Both the position numbers and the translations under genes were made by a program. Positions 1-6,940 of a DNA stretch of 64,000 nt are shown here, piece by piece (the first letter of the stretch is position 1; every line of letters begins with the position of its first letter). The DNA lies in contig NZ_JADYWF010000001.1 of assembly GCF_015864945.1 (NCBI RefSeq), positions 806,378 to 870,377 on the forward strand, written 5' to 3'. Source of the DNA: Salinibacterium sp. NG253 (GTDB lineage: Bacteria; Actinomycetota; Actinomycetes; Actinomycetales; Microbacteriaceae). Under the pieces are notes generated by a model. That model was given only the letters and a program-made list of their open reading frames with translations, searched no databases and was not told where the DNA came from.

Positions 1-1289
1 ATGTTGAAGGGGCTCAGTGGGTCTGCTGCCATTTTTCCTGCCAGAATGCCGCCCTGGCTCCATCCGCTCATCATTACCGGATCGCCCGGAAGTACACCCG
101 CGTCCATCATCGCCTGGGTTACGGCACGCTCGTAGGCCGCTTGCTGGGTCGGAGCGAGCATCAATGAGAGATTGGAATCGAGATCATTCATCGCGCCCTG
201 ATCACCTTGAGGCTTCCATGCCCCCTCAAAAGCGCCATTAACTTCTTGCCAGTCCTGGGTGCTCGGCAGCAGAACGCGCCACCCGAGACGGTTTCCGTGC
301 TCGTCGAGGATCTCGACGATTTCGACGACGGTTGAGTCAGCCATGCCTTCGCCGTCCAGCTTCGCGTTGCGCGTCATGAGATCTTCGTAGTCGCGCGCCG
401 GCTTCTGCTCCTGCGGTGGGCGCCGCACCATCTCGGGCGTGGGACGACGCTCTTCGTTTGAGAGGCGGATCGCTAGCAGGGCCGAGAGTCCGACTGCGTG
501 CGCGAGCACAACCCCTGGCATCAACACCTGCAACAGCGCCTTTTCGGGCGGAAGATTGGCCAAAATTTCCCAGAACAAAGCGACGACAGTGTTCACCCAG
601 ATCGTGAGCTCCACCACTGCCATTACGAGCGCTTGGAGCGGTTCTAGCACCCCTGACAGAACATCGGTCAGCCACTGACCGAGGATGCTCTTGCCACCAG
701 GGAGCGATTCGACCCACGACGAGACATGATCGCGCAGCGTGTCATTCATTGCTTCAAGCGCAGGCTCGATCGCCGCGATTGCGAGCCGGGCGGCTTCGTC
801 ACGATAGTTGGCGGCACGTTCGTAGGCTGCGCGAGCATCCGCCACACCAGCATCGAGTTCATCGACATGGTTCTGAGCCTGACGGAGCTGCGATGAGACC
901 TGTGCGTACTCTGTTCCGGTTTGCGGCCCGTAGAGTCGATTGGAAAGATCTGAACGAAGATTCTCGTAATACGGCAATTCAGCCGCGGCCGCGTCAGCGA
1001 ACTCGATGGCATTGCTAGCGGCGTCTTGCGCCTCACGCAGGCTCACCGCATATACAGAGAGCGCCTGCGCTGTCGCACCATAACGAGGCTGAGCTCTGGC
1101 TAGCCGCGCTGCCGCGCTCGACGAACGTTCGGACAAAGCCGTAACCGCCTCGCCCGCGCCAGCAACATCCGAAGCGAAATTGTTGAGCCTCAGGGTGGTG
1201 TCTGTGATTGCATCGGCAATGGTCAGGTACCGCTTGCCATACGAGGCGAGAGCCGTTGGGTCACCCGGGAGGGCGAGAAGATCAGACAT
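1..1289 (-). CDS. T7SS effector with signal-like N-terminus and serine-hydrolase motif (3' end cut by window)
   Basis: Reading leftwards from ATG at 1289, 429 codons are open and the gene runs off the window. The N-terminus begins MSDLLALPGDPTALASYG and continues as long amphipathic helices with AARLARAQPRYG and ALSVYAVSLREAQ. This resembles the putative T7SS secretion-signal domain and aligns with the effector at 9048-10295. A hydrophobic stretch lies around residues 205-265. Near the cut, MSGWSQGGILAGKMA carries the G-x-S-x-G nucleophile elbow of alpha/beta hydrolases, so a C-terminal esterase/lipase-like domain is likely (inference; the catalytic Asp and His lie outside the window). The start overlaps the stop of the preceding partner gene as TGATG, implying coupled translation and co-secretion. 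Target and immunity are unknown. Confidence 0.8.
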   Translation of the reverse strand, partial: MSDLLALPGDPTALASYGKRYLTIADAITDTTLRLNNFASDVAGAGEAVTALSERSSSAAARLARAQPRYGATAQALSVYAVSLREAQDAASNAIEFADAAAAELPYYENLRSDLSNRLYGPQTGTEYAQVSSQLRQAQNHVDELDAGVADARAAYERAANYRDEAARLAIAAIEPALEAMNDTLRDHVSSWVESLPGGKSILGQWLTDVLSGVLEPLQALVMAVVELTIWVNTVVALFWEILANLPPEKALLQVLMPGVVLAHAVGLSALLAIRLSNEERRPTPEMVRRPPQEQKPARDYEDLMTRNAKLDGEGMADSTVVEIVEILDEHGNRLGWRVLLPSTQDWQEVNGAFEGAWKPQGDQGAMNDLDSNLSLMLAPTQQAAYERAVTQAMMDAGVLPGDPVMMSGWSQGGILAGKMAADPLSPFN

Positions 1290-1675
1290 CACACCCCTCC
1301 ATTGCGTGAGGAATTCATGAGGGGAGGTGCGGGGGTCGGTATGGGCGTGGGCAGGGGCTCTGAACGATAGGCACGCAGCGCCGCCGGCGACCGATACGAC
1401 TCGACGGTCTCGGCCAACGACTGGTCAAGCTCCCTCATCGTGTCGTGCACGCTCTGGACAGCCCCTGCGATCTGGCTGAGCTCCGTGATGAGCTCTGCTC
1501 GGCGAAGGTTCCATTGCGAACCGAAATCTTTTACTGTGCCGGCCAAACCATCATGGCCACACAGTTCAGCTACAGCCTCACTGAACGCTTCTGCCAGCCC
1601 GAATTCCGTCTGCACCGTGGCCATTGTCGACTGCAGTTCAGTCAACTTGGCAAAGTCGATCTCAAGATCCGCCAT
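1289..1675 (-). CDS. Small helical T7SS partner (EspC/Lap-like) of the hydrolase effector
   Basis: A 128-residue protein starting MADLEIDFAKLTELQ. ATG at 1675 was chosen because AAGGA lies about 6 nt upstream; the open frame continues upstream only through a CATG repeat. Two long helices are separated by SQWNLRRAELITEL, and the tail is Pro-rich. The partner gene of the second cassette (10295-10636) has NNWDFRRSELVEQL in the same place, so W-x-x-R-R-x-E-L is a shared feature, replacing the canonical WxG turn. Small helical proteins encoded just before LXG or T7SS effectors usually act as co-secreted partners or targeting chaperones; that role is inferred from size, fold and the TGATG overlap with the effector. 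Confidence 0.75.
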   Translation of the reverse strand: MADLEIDFAKLTELQSTMATVQTEFGLAEAFSEAVAELCGHDGLAGTVKDFGSQWNLRRAELITELSQIAGAVQSVHDTMRELDQSLAETVESYRSPAALRAYRSEPLPTPIPTPAPPLMNSSRNGGV

Positions 1676-1736
1676 GGCATTCCTTTCCTTTGCAGGTCCT
1701 TGAGCTAGCTGCTGCTCACGCGCGCACGCATGCGTA

Positions 1737-1762
1737 CATGCATGCATGCATGCATGCATGCA
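1737..1762. repeat. CATG tetranucleotide microsatellite, six units plus CA
   Basis: Six consecutive CATG units followed by CA, preceded by further CATG/CGCA-rich alternating purine-pyrimidine sequence (1720-1736). It lies about 60 bp upstream of the start of the 1289-1675 gene and downstream of the hairpin at 1793-1819. The unit is its own reverse complement, so the tract can fold back on itself and is prone to slippage. Confidence 0.95.
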
Positions 1763-1792
1763 CTCGAACGTCACAGCAGGAGGCGATAAGAG

Positions 1793-1819
1793 GGCCGCAA
1801 CGGAACAACCGTTGCGGCC
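1793..1819 (-). terminator. Hairpin terminator after the EsxA-like gene
   Basis: A perfect 11-bp inverted repeat (GGCCGCAACGG / CCGTTGCGGCC) with a 5-nt AACAA loop, 27 bp beyond the stop of the 1847-2143 gene in its transcription direction. Only a weak T-rich stretch (CTCTTATC) follows. It would separate the EsxA-like gene from the hydrolase cassette. Confidence 0.75.
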
Positions 1820-1846
1820 TCACATCTCAGAGTGCCTCGAGGGGGA

Positions 1847-2143
1847 CTATCCGCGAATCGCGTTACCCAGCTCGGTGTCAACCTGCGAAAGCTGGTCAGC
1901 GGCGGTGGTGAGGAACGTGCTCATGCCGTCCAAACCAGTGACAGCCTGAGTGGTTCCCTGCGTGAAGGTTTCGTAGGAAACCTGAAACGCGCCCGACGCC
2001 GAGTCAGTGACAAAGCCGCTCTCTACGAGACCGTTAACGAGCGTCTGAAGCTCAGTCAGCTTCGTGATGAGCTCGTCTTTGCCGGAGATCAGACGACCCG
2101 CGGCATCCGTCATTTCTGAATAAGTTACGTTCATGTTCGCCAT
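1847..2143 (-). CDS. WXG100/ESAT-6-like secreted protein (EsxA-like)
   Basis: A 98-residue protein starting MANMNVTYSEMTDAAGRL, with GAGGAG 6 nt before ATG. The size and helix-turn-helix pattern fit WXG100 substrates: helix 1 with MTDAAGRLISGKDELITKL, a turn at TDSASGAF, then helix 2 with YETFTQGTTQAVTGL and FLTTAADQL. The protein has no tryptophan at all; the WxG position is occupied by SGAF, a variant I associate with actinobacterial family members. It would form a four-helix dimer secreted by the EssC motor encoded at 10721-15205. A 106-bp gap upstream and the hairpin downstream suggest it is a monocistron with its own promoter. Confidence 0.88.
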   Translation of the reverse strand: MANMNVTYSEMTDAAGRLISGKDELITKLTELQTLVNGLVESGFVTDSASGAFQVSYETFTQGTTQAVTGLDGMSTFLTTAADQLSQVDTELGNAIRG

Positions 2144-2249
2144 AGCTACTCCTCAGTTCACGTGTGTGGTGGGCCGGTCGACCTCAACCCCATTTAGACA
2201 GTAACGACTGCCTACGAAATTGCACATGGGTAGGTCTCCCCACGTGTGA

Positions 2250-2822
2250 CTATTCTTCAGAAACAGTAGCAGCGAGCTCAGAGAAATGCTCGCGAAAGCG
2301 TTCGAATCCAACCAGATCCGTTGTCGCGTTTCTCAACACGAAGAACCCGCCCTCGACTTCGAAGGCGTACGTGGCCCGCAACGTGACGATGTGAGAAGCT
2401 TCCTCGTCGAACGGTGCGTGACGCACGCAGAGCACACCCCGCAGTCCCGAGGTCGTCACAATCTCGGTGAGTGTGGGCTCGCGAATGACATCGGGGTCGC
2501 GGCTTCCCGCTATCTCTTCAACAGGAGCGTCGCCCACTGCGGATCGCGGGATCATCTCCCCCTCCACATAGTGCACAGGCCCGTTGAAGGACTCCAGAAA
2601 GATGTAGCTGGCTTGCACTCCGCGCGCGGCAGTGTCGGTGGCGATCAGCGAAAGTGCGCCGACCAATGCCTCCGATTCGTCGCCAGAGAGTTTTGCACGC
2701 GCGATCTCGACAACCTCGTCGACCAAAGCCTGCGCCCACACCCGAGGCGTGCTGTATTCCTCAAGCGGCCCGCAGGGAGGAACGCCGATCCAATCGTCGG
2801 GGTATCGGACAAAAACGCTCAT
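2250..2822 (-). CDS. T7SS-locus soluble hypothetical protein
   Basis: A 190-residue protein with no signal peptide or membrane segment and no family I recognise. It opens with MSVFVRYPDDWIGVPPCG, has a helical stretch (VWAQALVDEVVEIARAKL), and ends with a strand-plus-helix pattern (GGFFVLRNATTDLVGFERFREHFSELAATV). The overall pattern recalls Mog1/PsbP/LpqN-like folds and matches the layout of the upstream 2819-3490 protein, so the two may be distant paralogues (weak inference). The ATG overlaps the upstream stop as ATGA, placing it at the end of the operon that contains the six-TM array. A chaperone, adaptor or immunity role is possible but not shown. Confidence 0.75.
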   Translation of the reverse strand: MSVFVRYPDDWIGVPPCGPLEEYSTPRVWAQALVDEVVEIARAKLSGDESEALVGALSLIATDTAARGVQASYIFLESFNGPVHYVEGEMIPRSAVGDAPVEEIAGSRDPDVIREPTLTEIVTTSGLRGVLCVRHAPFDEEASHIVTLRATYAFEVEGGFFVLRNATTDLVGFERFREHFSELAATVSEE

Positions 2823-3490
2823 TCGGCGGACTCCTTCGATGAGAACGAGACACTCGACATCAGAGCGTCACAGAGAAATTCAAGAGCTTCGACGATCTCG
2901 GCGGAGTCGGAAGTCCCAGGAACAAAGAGACTGGCAGTGAAGGTTATCCACGGCTGTCCTGGAGAGGTGGGGCTGACGACGTAGTTAACTAACCGGGTTG
3001 CGGGAGCAGTGAGTTCGCCCGCCTCGTCGTAGTGCGCGAGGCGATCTGCGACCACGCGCACAGCCAAGACTCCGCCCACAGTGACAGCACGCGACCCCGC
3101 TGAAGCCGCCGACAGCGACAGAAGCGTGTCGTGCATCGTCGCGCCGGCAGCCGGCTGTTTTGGCAGCGGAGCAACCGCCACAGACGCAGGGATATGGATG
3201 CCCGCAGTCTCGCTAATCGGCAACCACACTTCCCACACGCCCGAGTCTTGAGACTTCGCCACAAGATTCTGCAGCATCGACCTCAGTCGTGCCCGTGCGA
3301 GATCACGTTTATCGGGTGTGACGGTCTGCATGACCTGAGTCACGATGCTCTTCACCTCGTCAGAGGCGCGCGCATCCATGTGCAGCACGACCCAACCCGG
3401 AGGAAGAAGCACTGCGATCCCCGGCGCCGCCAATCGAGGCAGCGCGTTCGTGGTGGTTCCATCGTTGGCGGGGGGCGTGAGGTCTGTCAT
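2819..3490 (-). CDS. T7SS-locus soluble hypothetical protein (PsbP/LpqN-like pattern)
   Basis: A 223-residue protein. ATG at 3490 (MTDLTPPANDG) was chosen because it overlaps as ATGA the stop of the decayed membrane gene upstream, matching the coupling used across this operon; an in-frame ATG at 3505 is the alternative. No membrane segment is visible. The motif AVLLPPGWVVLHMD, the strand-rich middle (WEVWLPISETAGIHIPASV) and the ending WITFTASLFVP followed by a helix fit a small alpha/beta fold of the PsbP/LpqN type by pattern only. It overlaps the downstream 2250-2822 gene by 4 bp. Function unknown. Confidence 0.72.
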   Translation of the reverse strand: MTDLTPPANDGTTTNALPRLAAPGIAVLLPPGWVVLHMDARASDEVKSIVTQVMQTVTPDKRDLARARLRSMLQNLVAKSQDSGVWEVWLPISETAGIHIPASVAVAPLPKQPAAGATMHDTLLSLSAASAGSRAVTVGGVLAVRVVADRLAHYDEAGELTAPATRLVNYVVSPTSPGQPWITFTASLFVPGTSDSAEIVEALEFLCDALMSSVSFSSKESAE

Positions 3491-3708
3491 CGCGAAACGT
3501 TCCATTCTGGAGTGCCACCTAATCTGTGAATTCGGATGCTTATTGTCGCGATCACCGCAATGGTTCCTGCGGCCAGCGCCACCCACAGGTACTCGAGTGC
3601 GTAAACATCGTTATCGCGCCAGACGACGCTTAGTGAGCATTACACCGAGATTACCGTCATTGCCATAGCGTGCCTACGAACCCACAATGGTGAGCTAAAA
3701 CGATGGAT
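3487..3708 (-). pseudogene. Decayed C-terminal remnant of a sixth array membrane protein
   Basis: In the frame ending at TGA 3489-3487, the translation reads HRFSSPLWVRRHAMAM, then TAA at 3642-3640, then CSLSVVWRDNDVYALEYLW and continues to GGTPEWNVSR. These are the conserved fifth and sixth membrane segments of the neighbouring paralogues (SPFWIR, WRDNSVTALEYLWV, GPAEW). The N-terminal two thirds are missing; the frame upstream to an ATG at 3780, inside the previous gene, looks unrelated. The internal stop and truncation mark it as a pseudogene. The old stop still overlaps the ATG of the 2819-3490 gene. Confidence 0.8.
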
Positions 3709-3769
3709 GAGCGATACGCCACCGCGACCGGGAGCTGCCCCAGCGCCATCGCTCGCGCACCCGGTTTTT

Positions 3770-4750
3770 TCAGCCGTCATTGGGGCCATCTTTCTTTCGA
3801 GGATGTAATTCGCGTTGTTTGGCGCGCCACTCGGGGCTAAAAGCTGCTGCAGGGGAACTTACGGTGAGAAAGAAAGACTCCTTTATATGCCAAGGAACTG
3901 TGCCGACCAGTTTGCGATGCCGATAGTTTGCGACGACAGCTACCGTCGCCGCGGCAAGGGCCGCCCACAAATACTCCGGCGCATAGACATCGTTCCCGCG
4001 CTGATGGACCCCTAGGGACAACGCGGCACAGATAAAGGCAGCCACGACGGCATGCCCACCGATCCACAGCGGACTTGTGTCAACACGGACCGTAAGCCCA
4101 CGTCGCGGCTGCGCGTCCGGCATCCACCACCGAGACGGGTGCCAACACACCGCCAACGCCGCCGCAATGACAACGATCCATGCGAACGCAATCCACACCG
4201 GCAGCACGTTTTCAGGGATGGCCGAGACGACGCAGAGCCGGTCGTCCGAGCACTGCGAGATTCGATCCTTCGACCAAGCCGCAAGGGCAACAACTCCAGC
4301 ACCCAAGGGGACGAGCGCAAGAGTCAACATAAAAACAAACGACGAAATGAACAGTGCCCAGCCCGCAACATGCCCGATGCGCTGTCCCTGCTCGCTGCGC
4401 TGACCCTCCAGACTCTTCTGAATACAAGCCGACGATCCTTGAGACCCCGGCATTCGTGCGCTCACCACCACAACCAGCACGAGGGACAGAACCCAGAATC
4501 CTCCGAGCCACAACGGCCAGGCCTGGGACAGACTCACTCCCAAGACGCACGCTACTTCGCCTGCGCATTCGGCAAAACCCTCAGTAGGCCAGACCGAGGA
4601 GCTGCGGACCACCCCAGCCAGCGAAGCAAGCACTCCCATTGCGGTTGCGGCCCCCGCAACGGCAAGAAATATATTGAGCCCGCGAAGGGAGCCGAGGCCA
4701 CGAGCCTTCTGGCCGTTCTTCGGCGGAGCTAGCGTCTTACTACCGGCCAT
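3770..4750 (-). CDS. Six-TM array membrane protein 1 (double Cx5C loop family)
   Basis: A 326-residue polytopic protein. ATG at 4750 (MAGSKTLAPP) was chosen for the AGGTG 8 nt upstream. Segments in order: TM1 (GLNIFLAVAGAATAMG), an outer loop with WP and CAGEVAC, TM2 (PLWLGGFWVLSLVLVVVV), a basic cytoplasmic loop, TM3, an outer loop with CSDDRLC, TM4 ending CWHPSRWW, the TSPLWI motif, TM5, then EYLWAALAAATVAVVA as TM6. A roughly 50-residue tail (KESFF to NDG) is shared only with array protein 4 (6930-7913), to which it is closely similar overall, indicating a recent duplication. No known family recognised. By context it may be an immunity or accessory protein for a T7SS toxin. Confidence 0.85.
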   Translation of the reverse strand: MAGSKTLAPPKNGQKARGLGSLRGLNIFLAVAGAATAMGVLASLAGVVRSSSVWPTEGFAECAGEVACVLGVSLSQAWPLWLGGFWVLSLVLVVVVSARMPGSQGSSACIQKSLEGQRSEQGQRIGHVAGWALFISSFVFMLTLALVPLGAGVVALAAWSKDRISQCSDDRLCVVSAIPENVLPVWIAFAWIVVIAAALAVCWHPSRWWMPDAQPRRGLTVRVDTSPLWIGGHAVVAAFICAALSLGVHQRGNDVYAPEYLWAALAAATVAVVANYRHRKLVGTVPWHIKESFFLTVSSPAAAFSPEWRAKQRELHPRKKDGPNDG

Positions 4751-4907
4751 CGTGGCCACACCTAATCCCGGGGTGCAGCCCGCGCTGCTTCGCGCTCCGA
4801 ACAAGAGACGACTCCGTCACGCTCGACAACTGAGCACGGGAGCTTGGCATGCCGTCGGGTCGCACGCCGCTGACGCCTGCTAACGCTAACCGTGTCGTCG
4901 AACCCAT
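4740..4907 (-). CDS. Possible 55-residue bridging ORF between array genes 2 and 1
   Basis: ATG at 4907 overlaps the stop of array gene 2 as TGATG. The frame stays open for 55 codons (MGSTTRLALAGVSGV...) and stops at TAG 4742-4740, 11 nt inside array gene 1. No recognisable domain. It may be a coupling peptide that carries ribosomes across the gap rather than a functional protein. Chance or decay remains possible. Confidence 0.3.
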   Translation of the reverse strand: MGSTTRLALAGVSGVRPDGMPSSRAQLSSVTESSLVRSAKQRGLHPGIRCGHDGR

Positions 4908-5758
4908 CACCATTCCCCCGGCCCCTTCACACCATGGATGCGAATGTTAACCATCGTTATAGCCACAATCGTGCCGGCGGCTAATACCACCCACACGTAC
5001 TCCAATGAGTAGACATCGTCGAGGTCCGTGTCTAGCCCCGAGATGGAGGGCAGGGCAACAAGTCCCATGATTATCGCGTAAGTTCGAATCCAAAACGGTG
5101 ATGTATACGGCCGCACTTTGGCACGTCGAGCTTCGCTAGTCGGAGGTGACCACCATCGCGCAGGCTTCCAGCAAATCACCATCGCGGCAACGACAATCGC
5201 AACCCACAAGAACGCCACCCAGACAGGGAGCGCGTTTTTGTCCAAGATCGAGATCACGCAAAGCGGGTCTTCCTCGCAGTTGTCGATACGCGCCTGCGGC
5301 CACGAGAACAACGCCACAAGAGCCATGATCGGCGGCACGAAGAACAGCGCGAACATGAAAGTGAGGGTTGACGCGACAAGCGTCCAACCGACTGCAAAAG
5401 CAATCTTCTGATCGCGGCTACCTTTCGGCGCAACCTTTCTTTTGTGCACCACTTTTAGCCCATCTGCGGGCATCGGCAAATGCCTACTCACGAGCCCGAT
5501 CACGATGATGGCGATGAGCCACAACGCACTACCCCAGACCAAGACACCGTCAGTTGCAACTGCCGACACCGCGCAGCCCAAGTCACTTCCGCAACCTTGA
5601 AGCTGCTCGGATGGCCATAGGGAGGCGAGCGCAAGACCCCGCAAGGTAGACCACATGGTCGCACTACTTCCAGCGATAAGAATTACCGCCGCGACAGCGT
5701 AGAACGTCCTGCGGCTCGTGCGAATATTTCGATCCAGATTTGATCGCCGGGTAGTCAA
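4907..5758 (-). CDS. Six-TM array membrane protein 2 (double Cx5C loop family)
   Basis: A 283-residue protein if it starts at TTG 5758, which overlaps the stop of a 30-codon leader ORF as TTGA. The only other in-frame start I see is TTG 5899, deep inside array gene 3; no in-frame ATG or GTG precedes TM1. It shows the family pattern: TM1 (TFYAVAAVILIAG), an outer loop LWPSEQLQGCGSDLGC, TM2, TM3, an outer loop SWPQARIDNCEEDPLC, LPVWVAFLW leading into TM4 and CWKPARWW, YTSPFWIR, TM5, LEYVWVVLAAGTIVA as TM6, and the ending GPGEW. The ending matches the decayed copy and arrays 3 and 5. Function unknown; inferred to be an integral membrane protein with two disulfide-closed outer loops. Confidence 0.8.
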   Translation of the reverse strand: MTTRRSNLDRNIRTSRRTFYAVAAVILIAGSSATMWSTLRGLALASLWPSEQLQGCGSDLGCAVSAVATDGVLVWGSALWLIAIIVIGLVSRHLPMPADGLKVVHKRKVAPKGSRDQKIAFAVGWTLVASTLTFMFALFFVPPIMALVALFSWPQARIDNCEEDPLCVISILDKNALPVWVAFLWVAIVVAAMVICWKPARWWSPPTSEARRAKVRPYTSPFWIRTYAIIMGLVALPSISGLDTDLDDVYSLEYVWVVLAAGTIVAITMVNIRIHGVKGPGEW

Positions 5759-5847
5759 GAGTGACGTACCCGCAGGGAACCAATGGGAATTTTCACGCTG
5801 CGCATTGCGGGACTCATCGTGGTCCTTCCGCGGACGGGGCGGGTCAT
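5755..5847 (-). CDS. Possible 30-residue leader ORF coupling array genes 3 and 2
   Basis: ATG at 5847 overlaps the stop of array gene 3 as ATGA. The 30-codon frame (MTRPVRGRTTMSPAMRSVK...) ends at TGA 5757-5755, which overlaps the TTG start of array gene 2 as TTGA. Both junctions use the 4-bp overlap typical of this operon, which argues for a translated coupling ORF. The peptide itself may have no function. Confidence 0.35.
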   Translation of the reverse strand: MTRPVRGRTTMSPAMRSVKIPIGSLRVRHS

Positions 5848-6731
5848 GGGGTTTCCCTAGAGGGCCACTCCGCGGGCCCCTGAAGCCCGCGCAAACCAAT
5901 GTTGAGCGTGCTTAACGCAATTATCGTCGCGCCCAATACAACGACCCACAAATACTCGAGAGCGGTCACGCTGTTATCGCGCCACACAATTCCAAGACTG
6001 CACCGTGCAGCTACGAGAACCAATGCGATGGCGTGGTACCGGATCCAGAACGGTGATGTGTAAGGGAACACCCGAGGTCGCTTTTTACCTCGACCCGGCG
6101 CAACCCACCACCGCGCCGGCTTCCAGCAAATTAAGAGCGACACCAAGATTACCGTCGCCCATGCAAACGCTACCCACACGGGCAATGCGTTGGAGGGCAG
6201 CAGGGAGATCGCGCACAACTCATCGGCAGTACAGCGACTGATGTCTGCTTGCGACCACGTTGCTGCCGCCACCAGCCCGGCGGCAGCAGGAACCACGAGA
6301 AGAAGGGTAGAGAATCCGATGGTGGAAACCATGAGCGTTCGTCCTACAGCAAGCGCTATGCGTTGATCCTTGGGTGTCTTCACGGGTGCGTTGAGCTGCG
6401 CCACAGTTTTCTTGGCGCCAGAAGATGCTCCTTTTTTCATCCCCACGACAAGCAATGCGACGACGCCGAGCAGCCATAAGGCTGCGGTCCAGATCGGTAT
6501 CGCGTTGGTGCCCACCGTCGCCGCGATGCAGACGAAGCTTCTATCACAAGCATCAATCAGCGCTGCAGGCCATATCCCTAGACTTACGAATTCGTTGGCA
6601 ATCCCCCAGACGAAGAGGCTGCCAATGAATACGCCACAGAACGCCAGAAACATCTTCACACGCACGCTAAATCTGCGTTGCTGCGCTAAATGCGAGGGGA
6701 GCTTCTTCTTCCCTACCAATTGTCGCCCCAC
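5844..6731 (-). CDS. Six-TM array membrane protein 3 (double Cx5C loop family)
   Basis: A 295-residue protein from GTG 6731 (TTG 6719 is an alternative start). It has a basic N-terminus (GKKKLPSHLAQQRR), TM1 (VKMFLAFCGVFIGSLFVWG), an outer loop IWPAALIDACDRSFVC, TM2 (IPIWTAALWLLGVVALLVV), a cytoplasmic basic loop, TM3, an outer loop SQADISRCTADELC, LPVWVAFAW into TM4 with CWKPARWW, PYTSPFWIRYHA into TM5, then ALEYLWVVVLGATIIA as TM6 and the end GPAEWPSRETP. Two Cx5C loops lie on the same, probably outer, face and could each form a disulfide. No database family comes to mind. Confidence 0.85.
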   Translation of the reverse strand: MGRQLVGKKKLPSHLAQQRRFSVRVKMFLAFCGVFIGSLFVWGIANEFVSLGIWPAALIDACDRSFVCIAATVGTNAIPIWTAALWLLGVVALLVVGMKKGASSGAKKTVAQLNAPVKTPKDQRIALAVGRTLMVSTIGFSTLLLVVPAAAGLVAAATWSQADISRCTADELCAISLLPSNALPVWVAFAWATVILVSLLICWKPARWWVAPGRGKKRPRVFPYTSPFWIRYHAIALVLVAARCSLGIVWRDNSVTALEYLWVVVLGATIIALSTLNIGLRGLQGPAEWPSRETP

Positions 6732-6940
6732 CGCCAGCCCGAGGGCTCGGTTATCACTCGATCATGCGGAACGGATGGCGCCCCAATCGTGTCATGCGGC
6801 CAGATCGACGGGAAACCGCGACGAAACACCGCCGATTTGCTGGATGCTGAGGAAACGCCGGCGAGCACCGATGGCTGGGAGACAAGCGCGATGGCTATTG
6901 CGCATCTGAGGTTCCCGCGCCCAGTTCCTTTATTCGTCAT
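6713..6940 (-). CDS. Possible 75-residue bridging ORF between array genes 4 and 3
   Basis: ATG at 6940 lies inside the last 11 nt of array gene 4. The frame runs 75 codons (MTNKGTGRGNLRCAIAIAL...) and ends at TAG 6715-6713, inside the start of array gene 3. It fills an otherwise empty 198-bp gap. There is no recognisable domain, and the composition is not clearly protein-like, so it could be a coupling ORF or a relic of a lost small gene. Confidence 0.35.
   Translation of the reverse strand: MTNKGTGRGNLRCAIAIALVSQPSVLAGVSSASSKSAVFRRGFPSIWPHDTIGAPSVPHDRVITEPSGWRWGDNW

Noticed and set aside
337-717. Minus-strand ORF of 126 codons inside the left-edge effector.
   Set aside because: The effector frame open from 1289 to the window edge carries the conserved N-terminus and hydrolase motif; the 126-codon frame is a shadow of it.
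1289-1774. Longer N-terminus for the partner protein translated through the CATG repeat.
   Set aside because: The extra residues (alternating His, Ala, Cys and Met) are a translation of the microsatellite. ATG 1675 has a good ribosome-binding site and matches the paralogous partner.
4907-5899. Array gene 2 as a frameshifted pseudogene, because the ATG at 5847 leads to a stop after 30 codons in another frame.
   Set aside because: The short ORF ends exactly on a TTGA overlap with an in-frame TTG start at 5758. That yields a normal-length family member and repeats the 4-bp overlap style of the operon.
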